Below, in pieces: positions 54,040 to 61,269 of a stretch of DNA of 64,000 nucleotides. The notes under the pieces were generated by a model. It had not been told where the DNA came from. It ran no database searches and saw only the letters and a program-made list of their open reading frames with translations. Source of the stretch: Heliophilum fasciatum (lineage in GTDB: Bacteria; Bacillota; Desulfitobacteriia; Heliobacteriales; Heliobacteriaceae); the NCBI RefSeq assembly GCF_004341395.1, contig NZ_SLXT01000015.1, forward strand, positions 1-64,000. The letters run 5' to 3'. A program made the position numbers and the translations under genes. Position 1 is the stretch's first letter, and each line of letters begins with the position of its first letter.

Positions 54040-54575
54040 TAGGAATCTTGGATCCCCTTTCGCGCTGGATGGTACCGCTGTTGTTTTTGGTGATTTTATT
54101 GGCGGGGGCCTGGCGGCGCATCAAAGTGTATGAAGCGTTTGTGTCCGGTGCGAAGGAAGGTTTTACGATCGCTATTCAATTGATCCCCTATCTGGTGGCC
54201 ATGCTGGTTGCCTTGGGGATATTTCGTGAGAGCGGTGCGATGGATTTGGTCATGGGCGCCATTAGACCGGTAACGAACCTGATGGGGATCCCGTCGGAGA
54301 TTTTGCCGCTGGCGATCATGCGGCCTTTATCCGGCAGCGGCGCACTGGGAGTTGCGACGGAACTGATTAACACCTTTGGACCGGACTCGATGATCGGCCG
54401 ACTAGCTTCGACGATGCAGGGCACGACGGATACGACTTTTTTTGTCTTGACCATCTATTTTGGCGCCGTAGGTGTGCAACGCTATCGTTATAGTTTGTTT
54501 ACGGGACTGCTGGCTGATGTGACGAGTTTTTTGGCATCGGTTTATTTTTGTAACTTATGGTTCGGAGCGGCGTAA
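54033..54575 (+). CDS. spmB: Spore maturation protein B
   Basis: The 180-residue partner of SpmA has about five hydrophobic segments and the conserved PLSGSGALGVATELI and STMQGTTDTTFFVLTIYFGAVG motifs. It overlaps spmA and is followed by a terminator. Mutants of this pair in Bacillus make spores with higher core water. It is expected in the forespore or mother cell membrane. Confidence 0.93.
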   Translation: MLVGILDPLSRWMVPLLFLVILLAGAWRRIKVYEAFVSGAKEGFTIAIQLIPYLVAMLVALGIFRESGAMDLVMGAIRPVTNLMGIPSEILPLAIMRPLSGSGALGVATELINTFGPDSMIGRLASTMQGTTDTTFFVLTIYFGAVGVQRYRYSLFTGLLADVTSFLASVYFCNLWFGAA

Positions 54576-54576
54576 G

Positions 54577-54625
54577 GCAAGCTGTCCCACCGGTAGGGGC
54601 AGCTTGTTTCATTTTTTGATGAATT
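54577..54625 (+). terminator. Terminator after spmB
   Basis: GCAAGCTG-CCC pairs with GGG-CAGCTTG, followed by a T-rich run. Confidence 0.75.
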
Positions 54626-54679
54626 TTGTTAAGATAGCGAAGATTCAGAAACAAAGTACTTTTAAGAACAAGGGTTTTG

Positions 54680-54770
54680 TGGTAGAATACAGGTAAGGTA
54701 ATGAATTGTTTGTTAATTCAGAAAAAAGAAATTTTATCCAGGTTGATTGCAAAGTTTGTCTTTTACCTGT
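54680..54770 (+). promoter_or_regulatory. Extended -10 promoter and structured leader
   Basis: TGGTAGAAT (54680-54688) is an extended -10 element. Just after it, ACAGGTAA (54689-54696) can pair with TTACCTGT (54763-54770), enclosing a smaller TGAATT/AATTCA hairpin (54702-54720). The gap 54576-54903 holds only this and the preceding terminator; the leader to the next gene is about 200 bases. I cannot match it to a known riboswitch. Confidence 0.45.
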
Positions 54771-54903
54771 CTGCAACTGCATGAACAGAGAAGTATACCT
54801 GATACTGGATAACGAACACAGCACCTCGAATAACGATGATGAGGGGTAACTGGTAAGCTATGAACCACAAACCACGAGAGACAAGTGAGAAAGGAGGCTT
54901 GCT

Positions 54904-55170
54904 ATGGCGCTGATTGTTACACAAATTTTTCATCCGGGCGATCGCGTGATTACCTACAATGAACGGCACGGTACGGTAGTCGATGTGGTCTGGGATGATC
55001 ATGGTATTGATTTTCTGCTGGTACGTATTGATGACATGTCCGGAGAGTATGCTTATGAATTAGACGAAGTTCGCCATCACGATGAAGTGCCGAAAAGCAA
55101 GACAGAAGGAGAATCCTTTCGTCTAAGTAAAAAACCACCGGTGGCGCCTAAGAAGCGGACGACTGCGTAA
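54904..55170 (+). CDS. Small conserved-looking protein of unknown function
   Basis: The 88-residue protein starts MALIVTQIFHPGDRVITYN and contains YNERHGTVVDVVWDDHG, a pattern of short beta strands like small SH3 or KOW-type barrels. The tail is basic (KKPPVAPKKRTT) and could touch nucleic acid. AAAGGAGG lies 7 bases before the ATG. It is flanked by its own leader and a strong terminator, so it is a single gene. I do not recognise the family. Confidence 0.65.
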   Translation: MALIVTQIFHPGDRVITYNERHGTVVDVVWDDHGIDFLLVRIDDMSGEYAYELDEVRHHDEVPKSKTEGESFRLSKKPPVAPKKRTTA

Positions 55171-55200
55171 GGAATCGCTAAGCGGTTATGGGGGGATACA

Positions 55201-55242
55201 ACAGACCTGAATGGCAAGTTTTTGCCGATCAGGTCTGTTTTG
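55201..55242 (+). terminator. Terminator of the 54904 gene
   Basis: ACAGACCTGA pairs with TCAGGTCTGT around a nested GGCAA/TTGCC stem, followed by TTTT. Confidence 0.8.
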
Positions 55243-55271
55243 TGTTGGTATTTGGCGGTTGCCCTTAATCA

Positions 55272-55280
55272 TGGTATAGT
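55272..55280 (+). promoter_or_regulatory. Extended -10 promoter of rluB
   Basis: TGGTATAGT is a good extended -10 element about 50 bp before the rluB start; the -35 is poor. Confidence 0.5.
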
Positions 55281-55331
55281 GAATAGTGATAAGCTACGGA
55301 GCGGGAGGGAACGAGAACGCAAGGAATTCGT

Positions 55332-56081
55332 TTGCAAAAAGTACTGGCTTCCTATGGTGTGGCCTCACGGCGTGAGGCAGAAGGAATGATCTTAGACGGC
55401 CGTGTTCGCGTCAATGGTCAAGTGGTGACGGAACTGGGCCGTCGTGTGTCGCCGGAAGTGGATCTTATTGAGGTCGATGGGCGAGTGTTGGAGAGCCGGG
55501 AGCACTTTGTTTATTATGTGCTGCATAAACCGATCGGCGTGGTTACGACAGTGCGCGATCCGCAAGGACGGCCGACGGTGATTGAACTGGTGCCTGTACG
55601 GGAACGGATTTATCCGGTAGGGCGCTTGGATCAAGATACAACAGGTGTGCTGTTGTTAACCAATGACGGTGATCTGGCTTATCGGTTGACCCATCCCCGT
55701 TATGGTGTCCAAAAACGTTATCGAGCACTGGTGCGCGGCGTGGTGTCCGAGGGAACCCTTCAAGATCTGGCTCGAGGCGTGTTTTTGGAAGACGGCGTCA
55801 CCGCGCCGGCGAAAGTACAGCGGATGCGGCAAGAAGAGAATCGGACAGAACTGGAACTGACCATCCATGAAGGCCGTAACCGGCAGGTGCGCCGCATGCT
55901 CGGTGTCGTTGGTCATCCGGTGATCAGTTTGCGACGATTGGCTTTTGGGCCGATCGGGCTGGGGTCATTGCTGCCCGGGCAATACCGTGCGTTAAGTACG
56001 CAGGAAGTGAAACAGTTACAACAAGCGGCCGGTCTGACCGGTGCACCAAAGCGTACGGAAGTAAGGCAGGAAGAATCATAA
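55332..56081 (+). CDS. rluB: Ribosomal large subunit pseudouridine synthase B
   Basis: RluB-type enzymes convert a uridine in 23S rRNA helix 89 to pseudouridine. The 249 residues have an N-terminal S4 domain (LQKVLASYGVASRREAEGMI) and the catalytic motif GRLDQDTTGVLLLTNDG with the Asp near residue 100, plus the family end motif EGRNRQVRRML. The TTG start at 55332 is 7 bases after AAGGA. RluB and RsuA/RluF are hard to separate by sequence alone. It sits beside spmAB, a common Firmicutes order. Confidence 0.9.
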   Translation: MQKVLASYGVASRREAEGMILDGRVRVNGQVVTELGRRVSPEVDLIEVDGRVLESREHFVYYVLHKPIGVVTTVRDPQGRPTVIELVPVRERIYPVGRLDQDTTGVLLLTNDGDLAYRLTHPRYGVQKRYRALVRGVVSEGTLQDLARGVFLEDGVTAPAKVQRMRQEENRTELELTIHEGRNRQVRRMLGVVGHPVISLRRLAFGPIGLGSLLPGQYRALSTQEVKQLQQAAGLTGAPKRTEVRQEES

Positions 56082-56093
56082 GGAGTGAATCCA

Positions 56094-56687
56094 ATGCGAC
56101 CACAACTGACACAGGGGCTGGTACAGGTCTACACGGGGAATAGCAAAGGCAAAACCACAGCGTCACTGGGCTTGGCGCTTCGGGCGATTGGCCATGGCTT
56201 TCGTGTCTATATCATTCAGTTTATGAAGGGCAGCACTTATTATGGAGAGCTTTTTTCGGTACAACGGCTGTACCCGGAGATCCAAATTGCCCAGTATGGC
56301 CGCAATTGCCAGTTTGATTCGATGATCCGCCAGGGCGAGATGACGTGCACTGGCTGCGGTCATTGTTTTGTTCGCAAAGGGGAAGCTACCGAGCAGGACC
56401 GTGCCGGTGCTCAGTTTGCCATGCAACGTGCCCGCGAGGTGATGGCCAGCGGTGAATTTGACTTGGTGATTCTTGATGAATTATCGAATGCTCTTTATTT
56501 CGAATTAATCACCTTAGAGGAAGCGCTGGACTTGATTAGGTCGAAACCGGAAAAAGTCGAATTGATCATCACCGGACGGAATGCACCGCAAGAAATTCAA
56601 GATGCGGCTCATCTGGTGACGGAGATGCGGGAAATCAAGCATCCCTACCAGATCGGTGTACCGAGCCGGCGGGGGATTGAATATTAG
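56094..56687 (+). CDS. cobO: Cob(I)alamin adenosyltransferase, CobO/BtuR type, with a Cys cluster
   Basis: The 197-residue protein has the P-loop GNSKGKTTASLGLALRA near residue 15 and the DLVILDELSNAL motif near 123, the CobO/BtuR family core that transfers adenosyl from ATP to corrinoids. A short inserted stretch TCTGCGHCF near residue 84 gives three closely spaced cysteines (CxxCxxC), which may bind metal or a cluster. AAGGAG lies before the ATG at 56094. No other cobalamin genes are in this window. Confidence 0.88.
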   Translation: MRPQLTQGLVQVYTGNSKGKTTASLGLALRAIGHGFRVYIIQFMKGSTYYGELFSVQRLYPEIQIAQYGRNCQFDSMIRQGEMTCTGCGHCFVRKGEATEQDRAGAQFAMQRAREVMASGEFDLVILDELSNALYFELITLEEALDLIRSKPEKVELIITGRNAPQEIQDAAHLVTEMREIKHPYQIGVPSRRGIEY

Positions 56688-56700
56688 GAGACGCGTTTAG

Positions 56701-57975
56701 ATGGAACAAGTAATCGTAGTCGGTGGCGGTGCCGCCGGTTTGATGGCGGCCATTATGGCGGCACGGGCCGGAGCCAAGGTCTTGTTGTTGGAGCGGAATG
56801 ATCGCTTGGGTAAAAAGCTGTTGATTACCGGTAAAGGCCGGTGCAATGTGACCAACGCCGGTGATCTGCAGGAGATCATTCGCAACTTGCCGGGCAATGG
56901 CCGGTTTTTGCATACGGCGTTGCGGCGCTTTGATGCTTCGGCGGTAATGCACTTTTTCGAAGAGGAATTAGGCGTACCGCTGAAGGTGGAACGAGGAGCA
57001 CGGGTTTTTCCGCAAAGTGATCGGGCCATGGACGTCGTCGACGGGCTGATCGGCGAACTCAAGCGGCTTAAAGTGACGGTACGTACGGGGTGCCGCGTTT
57101 CGCGCATCACTTATGAGGCACCCTGTTGGCAGGTCCGTTCGGATCGCGGCGAACGCTGGGAAGGAAGGGCGCTGATCATTGCCACCGGCGGCAATACCTA
57201 TCCGGGTACAGGCAGCAGCGGTGATGGCTTTCGTCTGGCCCAGGAAGTGGGCCATCAGGTCACAGCATTACGGCCGTCGCTGGTGCCGCTGGTCACGGCC
57301 GAGCCTTGGGTCAAGGAATTGCAGGGACTGGCCCTTAAAAATGTGCGCGTTACTTTATTTGATCCCAACGGCCGCAAACTGGGCGAGGACTTTGGAGAAA
57401 TGCTTTTTGCTCATTTTGGTGTGACCGGGCCGATCATTTTGAGTTTGAGCAAAGCGGCAACAGACGAATGGGAACGTCAAGGCATGGATCGGGCGCTTCA
57501 GCCCTTGCGCCTACGGATCAATTTGAAACCGGCCTTGACGATGGAACAGTTGGATTCTCGTATCCAACGGGATTTTGGCGAGTACCAGCGTAGGCAGTTT
57601 AAGAATGCCTTGACGGATTTGCTGCCTCGTTCCATGATCCCGGTAATCATCGCTCTTTCCGGTATCCATGAAGACAAGTATGTGCACCAGATCACACGAG
57701 CCGAACGGTTGCGGTTGGTGGAACTGTTGACGGGATTGACCGTAACGGTGACGGGGCACCGGCCGATGAGCGAAGCGATTGTGACGGCCGGCGGTATCGC
57801 GATCAAGGAAATCGATCCCAAGACGATGGCCAGCAAAAAGCTGCCGGGGTTATACTTTGCCGGTGAAGTGGTCGATGTAGACGGCTATACCGGAGGCTTT
57901 AATCTCCAGGCTGCCTGGTCCATGGGGGCCGCTGCAGGACAAGCGGCAGCGGCGCAGGTACTGGAGTTCGAATAA
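56701..57975 (+). CDS. HI0933-family FAD-dependent oxidoreductase
   Basis: The 424 residues have the dinucleotide-binding VGGGAAGLMAAIMAARAG at the start, GKGRCNVTNAGD near 50, GGNTYPGTGSSGDGF near 162 and the C-terminal GGFNLQAAWSMG. This is the HI0933/YhiN/BaiN-like family of flavoproteins. Some members act in bile-acid or fatty-acid dehydroxylation, but most are uncharacterised. It follows the adenosyltransferase gene by 13 bases and precedes a hutP-like gene by 29. Confidence 0.85.
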   Translation: MEQVIVVGGGAAGLMAAIMAARAGAKVLLLERNDRLGKKLLITGKGRCNVTNAGDLQEIIRNLPGNGRFLHTALRRFDASAVMHFFEEELGVPLKVERGARVFPQSDRAMDVVDGLIGELKRLKVTVRTGCRVSRITYEAPCWQVRSDRGERWEGRALIIATGGNTYPGTGSSGDGFRLAQEVGHQVTALRPSLVPLVTAEPWVKELQGLALKNVRVTLFDPNGRKLGEDFGEMLFAHFGVTGPIILSLSKAATDEWERQGMDRALQPLRLRINLKPALTMEQLDSRIQRDFGEYQRRQFKNALTDLLPRSMIPVIIALSGIHEDKYVHQITRAERLRLVELLTGLTVTVTGHRPMSEAIVTAGGIAIKEIDPKTMASKKLPGLYFAGEVVDVDGYTGGFNLQAAWSMGAAAGQAAAAQVLEFE

Positions 57976-58004
57976 AAGCAACCTTGGCAGGAGGGACGAG
58001 GGCG

Positions 58005-58423
58005 ATGAGTAGTAATCCGGCCAGTAAGCGCGTGGCGGCAGCGGCGCTGCGCTTAGCCATGAGTGAAAGCCGCGAAGAGGAGCATCAACTGCGGCGACAC
58101 TTTGGCGAAGAAGGCATCCGCACAGCTGCTGTTGATTATGGCGGCGAATTTGTTTCGGCCGTAAAAAAGATCATCGAACGGGCTGTTGTAGCAGCGAAGC
58201 GAGAAGGTGTGATCCGTGACAGCCATCCCGAAGAGGGGCGGTAGCCGGTGCGACTCATGAGGCGATGATGCAGATCATGCCTAAGGCGGTAGGATTGAAT
58301 GTTGGTGGCAAGGTAGGGGTAGCCCGTTTTCAAGATCATATCAGTGTAGCTGTGTTCTTTGGCATTGGGTTGCTGCATTTAGATGAAGTGGCTGTCGGGA
58401 TGGGGCACCGGGCAGCATTATAG
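58005..58423 (+). pseudogene. hutP: HutP-family RNA-binding regulator, frameshifted
   Basis: The first frame (58005-58244) gives RLAMSESREEEHQLRRHF and SAVKKIIERAVVAAKREGVIRD, and a second frame (58241-58423) continues with GLNVGGKVGVARF, DHISVAVFFGIGLLHLDEVAVGMGHRA and a stop. Together they make a normal HutP-like protein of about 140 residues. HutP is a ligand-dependent RNA-binding antiterminator that reads NAG triplets. The break is at GAGGGGCGG (58232-58241): one extra G would restore the frame (E-G-A-V-A). So this is a one-base deletion in a G run, or a sequencing error. AGGAGGG lies before the ATG at 58005. The next gene is aroH. Confidence 0.8.
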
Positions 58424-58432
58424 GCCATCGTG

Positions 58433-58470
58433 TAGTAGAATAGTAGAGTAGTAACGTTGTAGCGTAGCAG
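58433..58470 (+). promoter_or_regulatory. UAG/GAG-rich run upstream of aroH
   Basis: TAG begins at 58433, 58436, 58441, 58444, 58449, 58460 and 58465, with GAG at 58446 and CAG at 58468. This is a dense set of NAG triplets in the 116-base hutP-aroH gap. It may be an RNA-protein binding site (TRAP or HutP type), or just a low-complexity stretch. Confidence 0.45.
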
Positions 58471-58539
58471 CGTTGATTGGCGCGGCTATGGTTAAAAGCG
58501 CATGAATGTCGGGGGAAACATTGTAGGGAGGTAGGCGGC

Positions 58540-58917
58540 ATGAGTCAGGTTTATCTACGGGGTTTACGTGGTGCGATTACGATTGAGGAAAACAGTAAAA
58601 AAGCGATACAGCAAGGGACGCGCGAGTTGTTACTGGAACTGGTCGATGCCAATGATCTGGTGACGGAAGATATTGCGTCGGTTTTTTTTTCGGTGACGCC
58701 TGATTTGAATGCTGATTTCCCAGCTTATACAGCACGGGAGCTTGGCTGGCTGGGAGTGCCTTTGATGTGTTTTCGTGAAATTGATGTGCCTGGTGCGTTG
58801 CCGATGTGCATTCGTGTGTTGATTCATGTGAATACCGGTAAAGCGCAAGATGAGATGGTCCATGTCTATCTGGGCGGTGCGACGAGCTTGCGTCCGGACT
58901 TGAGTTCCCGCACGTAA
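58540..58917 (+). CDS. aroH: Chorismate mutase, AroH type
   Basis: The 125-residue protein is a monofunctional AroH-type enzyme that converts chorismate to prephenate for Phe/Tyr synthesis. It has the RGLRGAITIEENSK motif at the start, SVFFSVTPDLNADFPA near residue 47 and LGVPLMCFREIDVPG near 70. AGGGAGG precedes the ATG at 58540. It lies before the trp leader, which carries its own promoter, so it competes with the trp enzymes for chorismate. Confidence 0.93.
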   Translation: MSQVYLRGLRGAITIEENSKKAIQQGTRELLLELVDANDLVTEDIASVFFSVTPDLNADFPAYTARELGWLGVPLMCFREIDVPGALPMCIRVLIHVNTGKAQDEMVHVYLGGATSLRPDLSSRT

Positions 58918-58940
58918 TTGTAAGGATGGTTTTTCATGGG

Positions 58941-58970
58941 TTGACAGTTTGTGCAACCTTATGGTAAATT
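58941..58970 (+). promoter_or_regulatory. trp operon promoter
   Basis: TTGACA (58941) and TAAATT (58965) are separated by 18 bp. The triplet-repeat leader starts about 7 bases after the -10. Confidence 0.75.
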
Positions 58971-58976
58971 AGCAAC

Positions 58977-59028
58977 GAGTAGAGTAGAGAAGTTGAGTTG
59001 AGTAAGAGTTGAGTCGAGCGGAGAGAAG
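58977..59028 (+). promoter_or_regulatory. TRAP-like (G/U)AG repeat site in the trpE leader
   Basis: GAG begins at 58977, 58982, 58987, 58995, 59000, 59006, 59011, 59016 and 59021, with AAG at 58990 and 59026. Spacing is mostly 5 nt, once 6. TRAP (MtrB) binds about eleven GAG/UAG triplets separated by 2-3 bases, so this fits closely. A terminator follows at 59060. Confidence 0.8.
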
Positions 59029-59059
59029 CGGGTTTTTTACGCGTATTTTTGTACGGGTG

Positions 59060-59093
59060 AAGACTGGTTTACTTCGGTAGACCAGTCTTTTTT
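59060..59093 (+). terminator. trp leader attenuator terminator
   Basis: A 13-bp stem (AAGACTGGTTTAC with GTAGACCAGTCTT, one G-U) is capped by TTCG and followed by six T residues, 50 bases before trpE. Placed after the repeat site, it is the expected attenuator. Confidence 0.88.
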
Positions 59094-59143
59094 GCGCACT
59101 TTTTTACCTTGATTTGCCTATAGAGAGAGGATGTGGCTTTCTG

Positions 59144-60625
59144 GTGGCGCAAGCGATGTCATTGGCGCTTTTTCAAGAACTAAGCCAAAAGTACCGGTTT
59201 GTTCCGGTGGATATTTCCTTCCATGCTGATCTGGAAACGCCGATCACTTTGTTCCGCAAGCTTGTTGGCGATGGATTGGGTTACCTGTTGGAAAGTGTGG
59301 AGCGGGGCACCGTCATTGGCCGCTATTCTTTCATTGGCAGTGATCCCCTCGATTTTTTCCGTTGTCCGGCGACCGCCGAGGCAGAAGGGGCAGCGAAGGA
59401 AGGAACTGCGAAGGAAGGTAGCGATCCTCTGAGCAAGGTGAAACGCTGGATCGCTGATCAGCAGGTGGCGCCGTTGCCTACGGATGCGGGATTGCCGCCT
59501 TTTTACGGCGGTGGCGTTGGCTATTTTGGCTATGATCTCACGCGCCATTATGAGCGGTTACCGGAACGGGCCGCTGATGACCGGCAATTGCCGGAGGCCT
59601 CGCTGATGATCACGCGGGATACGTTGATCATCGATCATCTACGCCATCGCTGCACCTTGGTGCACCTGGCGGAAGCCGGTGACGAGCAGGCCTACGGCCG
59701 AGCACAAGACCACTTGATGACGACGCTGGAGCGCTTGCGAGATGCCGCGCCGCCAATGGAGCAAAGCGCCAATGCGATCAAGGAACCGCTGGTGATGACA
59801 TCGACCTTTGATCAGGATGCTTTTTGCCGGGCCGTGGAAAAATGCCAAGACTATATCGCTGCCGGTGATATTTTTCAGGTTGTCTTGTCGCAACGGTTTT
59901 CTATGCCCCTTCGTGCTCATCCACTGAATGTGTACCGGGCACTGCGTTCGCTTAATCCGTCGCCCTATCTTTTTTACCTATGTTTGCCTGAGGTAACGCT
60001 GGCCGGATCGTCGCCGGAGCTGCTGGTCCGGGTAGCAGGGGATCACGTGGAAACGCACCCGATCGCCGGAACACGGCGGCGCGGCAAAAATGATGAAGAA
60101 GATGCCCGGTTGGCAGCGGATCTGCTGGCTGATGAAAAAGAGCGGGCGGAACATTTGATGCTCGTTGATCTGGGACGTAACGATATCGGCCGGGTAGCGC
60201 AGGCCGGCACGGTGAAAGTGGAACGGTTTATGGAAGTGGAGAATTACTCGCATGTGATGCACTTGGTCAGCCAAGTTACCGGGAAACTGGCGCCGGAGAT
60301 GGATGCGTTAGATGCGCTGCGCTGTGTGATGCCGGCCGGTACCTTAAGCGGTGCGCCGAAAATCCGGGCGATGGAGATCATTGAGGAACTGGAACCGGTC
60401 CGGCGTGGCCCCTATGGCGGCGCCGTCGGCTATCTCGGTTATGACGGCACGATGGATACTTGTATTGCCATTCGCACGGTGGTGATGCATCGGGGCCGGG
60501 CGGAGATTCAAGTGGGCGCCGGGATCGTGGCCGATTCGGTGCCGGAAGCTGAATATGAGGAAACGATGAATAAAGCGCGGGCGATGTTTGAGGCGATGCG
60601 GCAGGCCGAGGAGGTATGGGCGTGA
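59144..60625 (+). CDS. trpE: Anthranilate synthase component I
   Basis: TrpE makes anthranilate from chorismate, using ammonia from TrpG. The 494-residue protein has the N-terminal Trp-feedback region ([18 protein letters not shown] near 55) and the chorismate-binding domain with [32 protein letters not shown] and [13 protein letters not shown]. Starts at 59114, 59144 and 59156 are in frame; 59144 (GTG) lies closest after AGAGAGG, 13 bases away. The gene follows the TRAP-like leader and attenuator, and its end overlaps trpG by 4 bases. Confidence 0.93.
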   Translation: MAQAMSLALFQELSQKYRFVPVDISFHADLETPITLFRKLVGDGLGYLLESVERGTVIGRYSFIGSDPLDFFRCPATAEAEGAAKEGTAKEGSDPLSKVKRWIADQQVAPLPTDAGLPPFYGGGVGYFGYDLTRHYERLPERAADDRQLPEASLMITRDTLIIDHLRHRCTLVHLAEAGDEQAYGRAQDHLMTTLERLRDAAPPMEQSANAIKEPLVMTSTFDQDAFCRAVEKCQDYIAAGDIFQVVLSQRFSMPLRAHPLNVYRALRSLNPSPYLFYLCLPEVTLAGSSPELLVRVAGDHVETHPIAGTRRRGKNDEEDARLAADLLADEKERAEHLMLVDLGRNDIGRVAQAGTVKVERFMEVENYSHVMHLVSQVTGKLAPEMDALDALRCVMPAGTLSGAPKIRAMEIIEELEPVRRGPYGGAVGYLGYDGTMDTCIAIRTVVMHRGRAEIQVGAGIVADSVPEAEYEETMNKARAMFEAMRQAEEVWA

Positions 60626-61203
60626 TTTTGATGATCGACAATTATGACTCCTTTACCTATAACTTGGTGCAGTATTTCCGGGAGTTAGGACAGACACTGC
60701 ATGTAGTGCGTAATGATGCGGTGACTGTCGCTGATGTGGAAAAAATAGCACCTGATTATCTGGTCATTTCGCCGGGGCCTTGCGCACCGGCGCAAGCGGG
60801 CATGTCGATGCCATTAATCGAAGCTTTTGCCGGCACGATCCCCATTCTCGGTGTGTGCCTCGGTCACCAGTCGATCGCCCAGGTCTTTGGCGGTCAGGTG
60901 GTCCGGGCACCGCGTTTGATGCACGGCAAGGTGTCGCCGGTCGAGCATGACGGGCAAACGATGTATGCGGGCTTAAGTAATCCTTTTACGGCGACACGCT
61001 ATCACTCACTGTGCGTACCGGAGGCGACACTGCCTGATTGCCTGGAGGTTTCGGCGCGGACGGCCGAAGGAGAAGTGATGGGACTGCGCCATCGCACCTT
61101 AGCCGTTGAAGGCGTGCAGTTTCATCCGGAGTCGATTCTAACAGTGGAAGGCAAGCAGTTGCTGCATAATTTTTTGAGTTATTATGGGCCGATGCATCAG
61201 TAG
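60622..61203 (+). CDS. trpG: Anthranilate synthase component II, glutamine amidotransferase
   Basis: The 193-residue class I amidotransferase has the nucleophile Cys in GVCLGHQS near residue 80 and His in GVQFHPES near 170. It supplies ammonia to TrpE. The GTG at 60622 is 7 bases after GAGGAGG and overlaps the trpE stop (GTGA); the ATG at 60616 is too close to that site. The sequence may also serve PabB for folate synthesis. Confidence 0.93.
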   Translation: MILMIDNYDSFTYNLVQYFRELGQTLHVVRNDAVTVADVEKIAPDYLVISPGPCAPAQAGMSMPLIEAFAGTIPILGVCLGHQSIAQVFGGQVVRAPRLMHGKVSPVEHDGQTMYAGLSNPFTATRYHSLCVPEATLPDCLEVSARTAEGEVMGLRHRTLAVEGVQFHPESILTVEGKQLLHNFLSYYGPMHQ

Positions 61204-61245
61204 CCGATCGTACTGGGCCTAGCTTTAAGCCATGGTGGAAAATAA

Positions 61246-61269
61246 GAGGATGAGGTGAGTCGAGTTGAG
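61246..61269 (+). promoter_or_regulatory. TRAP-like GAG repeats over the trpD ribosome site
   Basis: GAG begins at 61246, 61252, 61257, 61262 and 61267, spaced 5-6 nt, and this set contains the ribosome site (GATGAGGTGAG, 61249-61259) and the TTG start at 61265. Bound protein would block translation of trpD, as known for TRAP at some trp genes. Confidence 0.65.
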
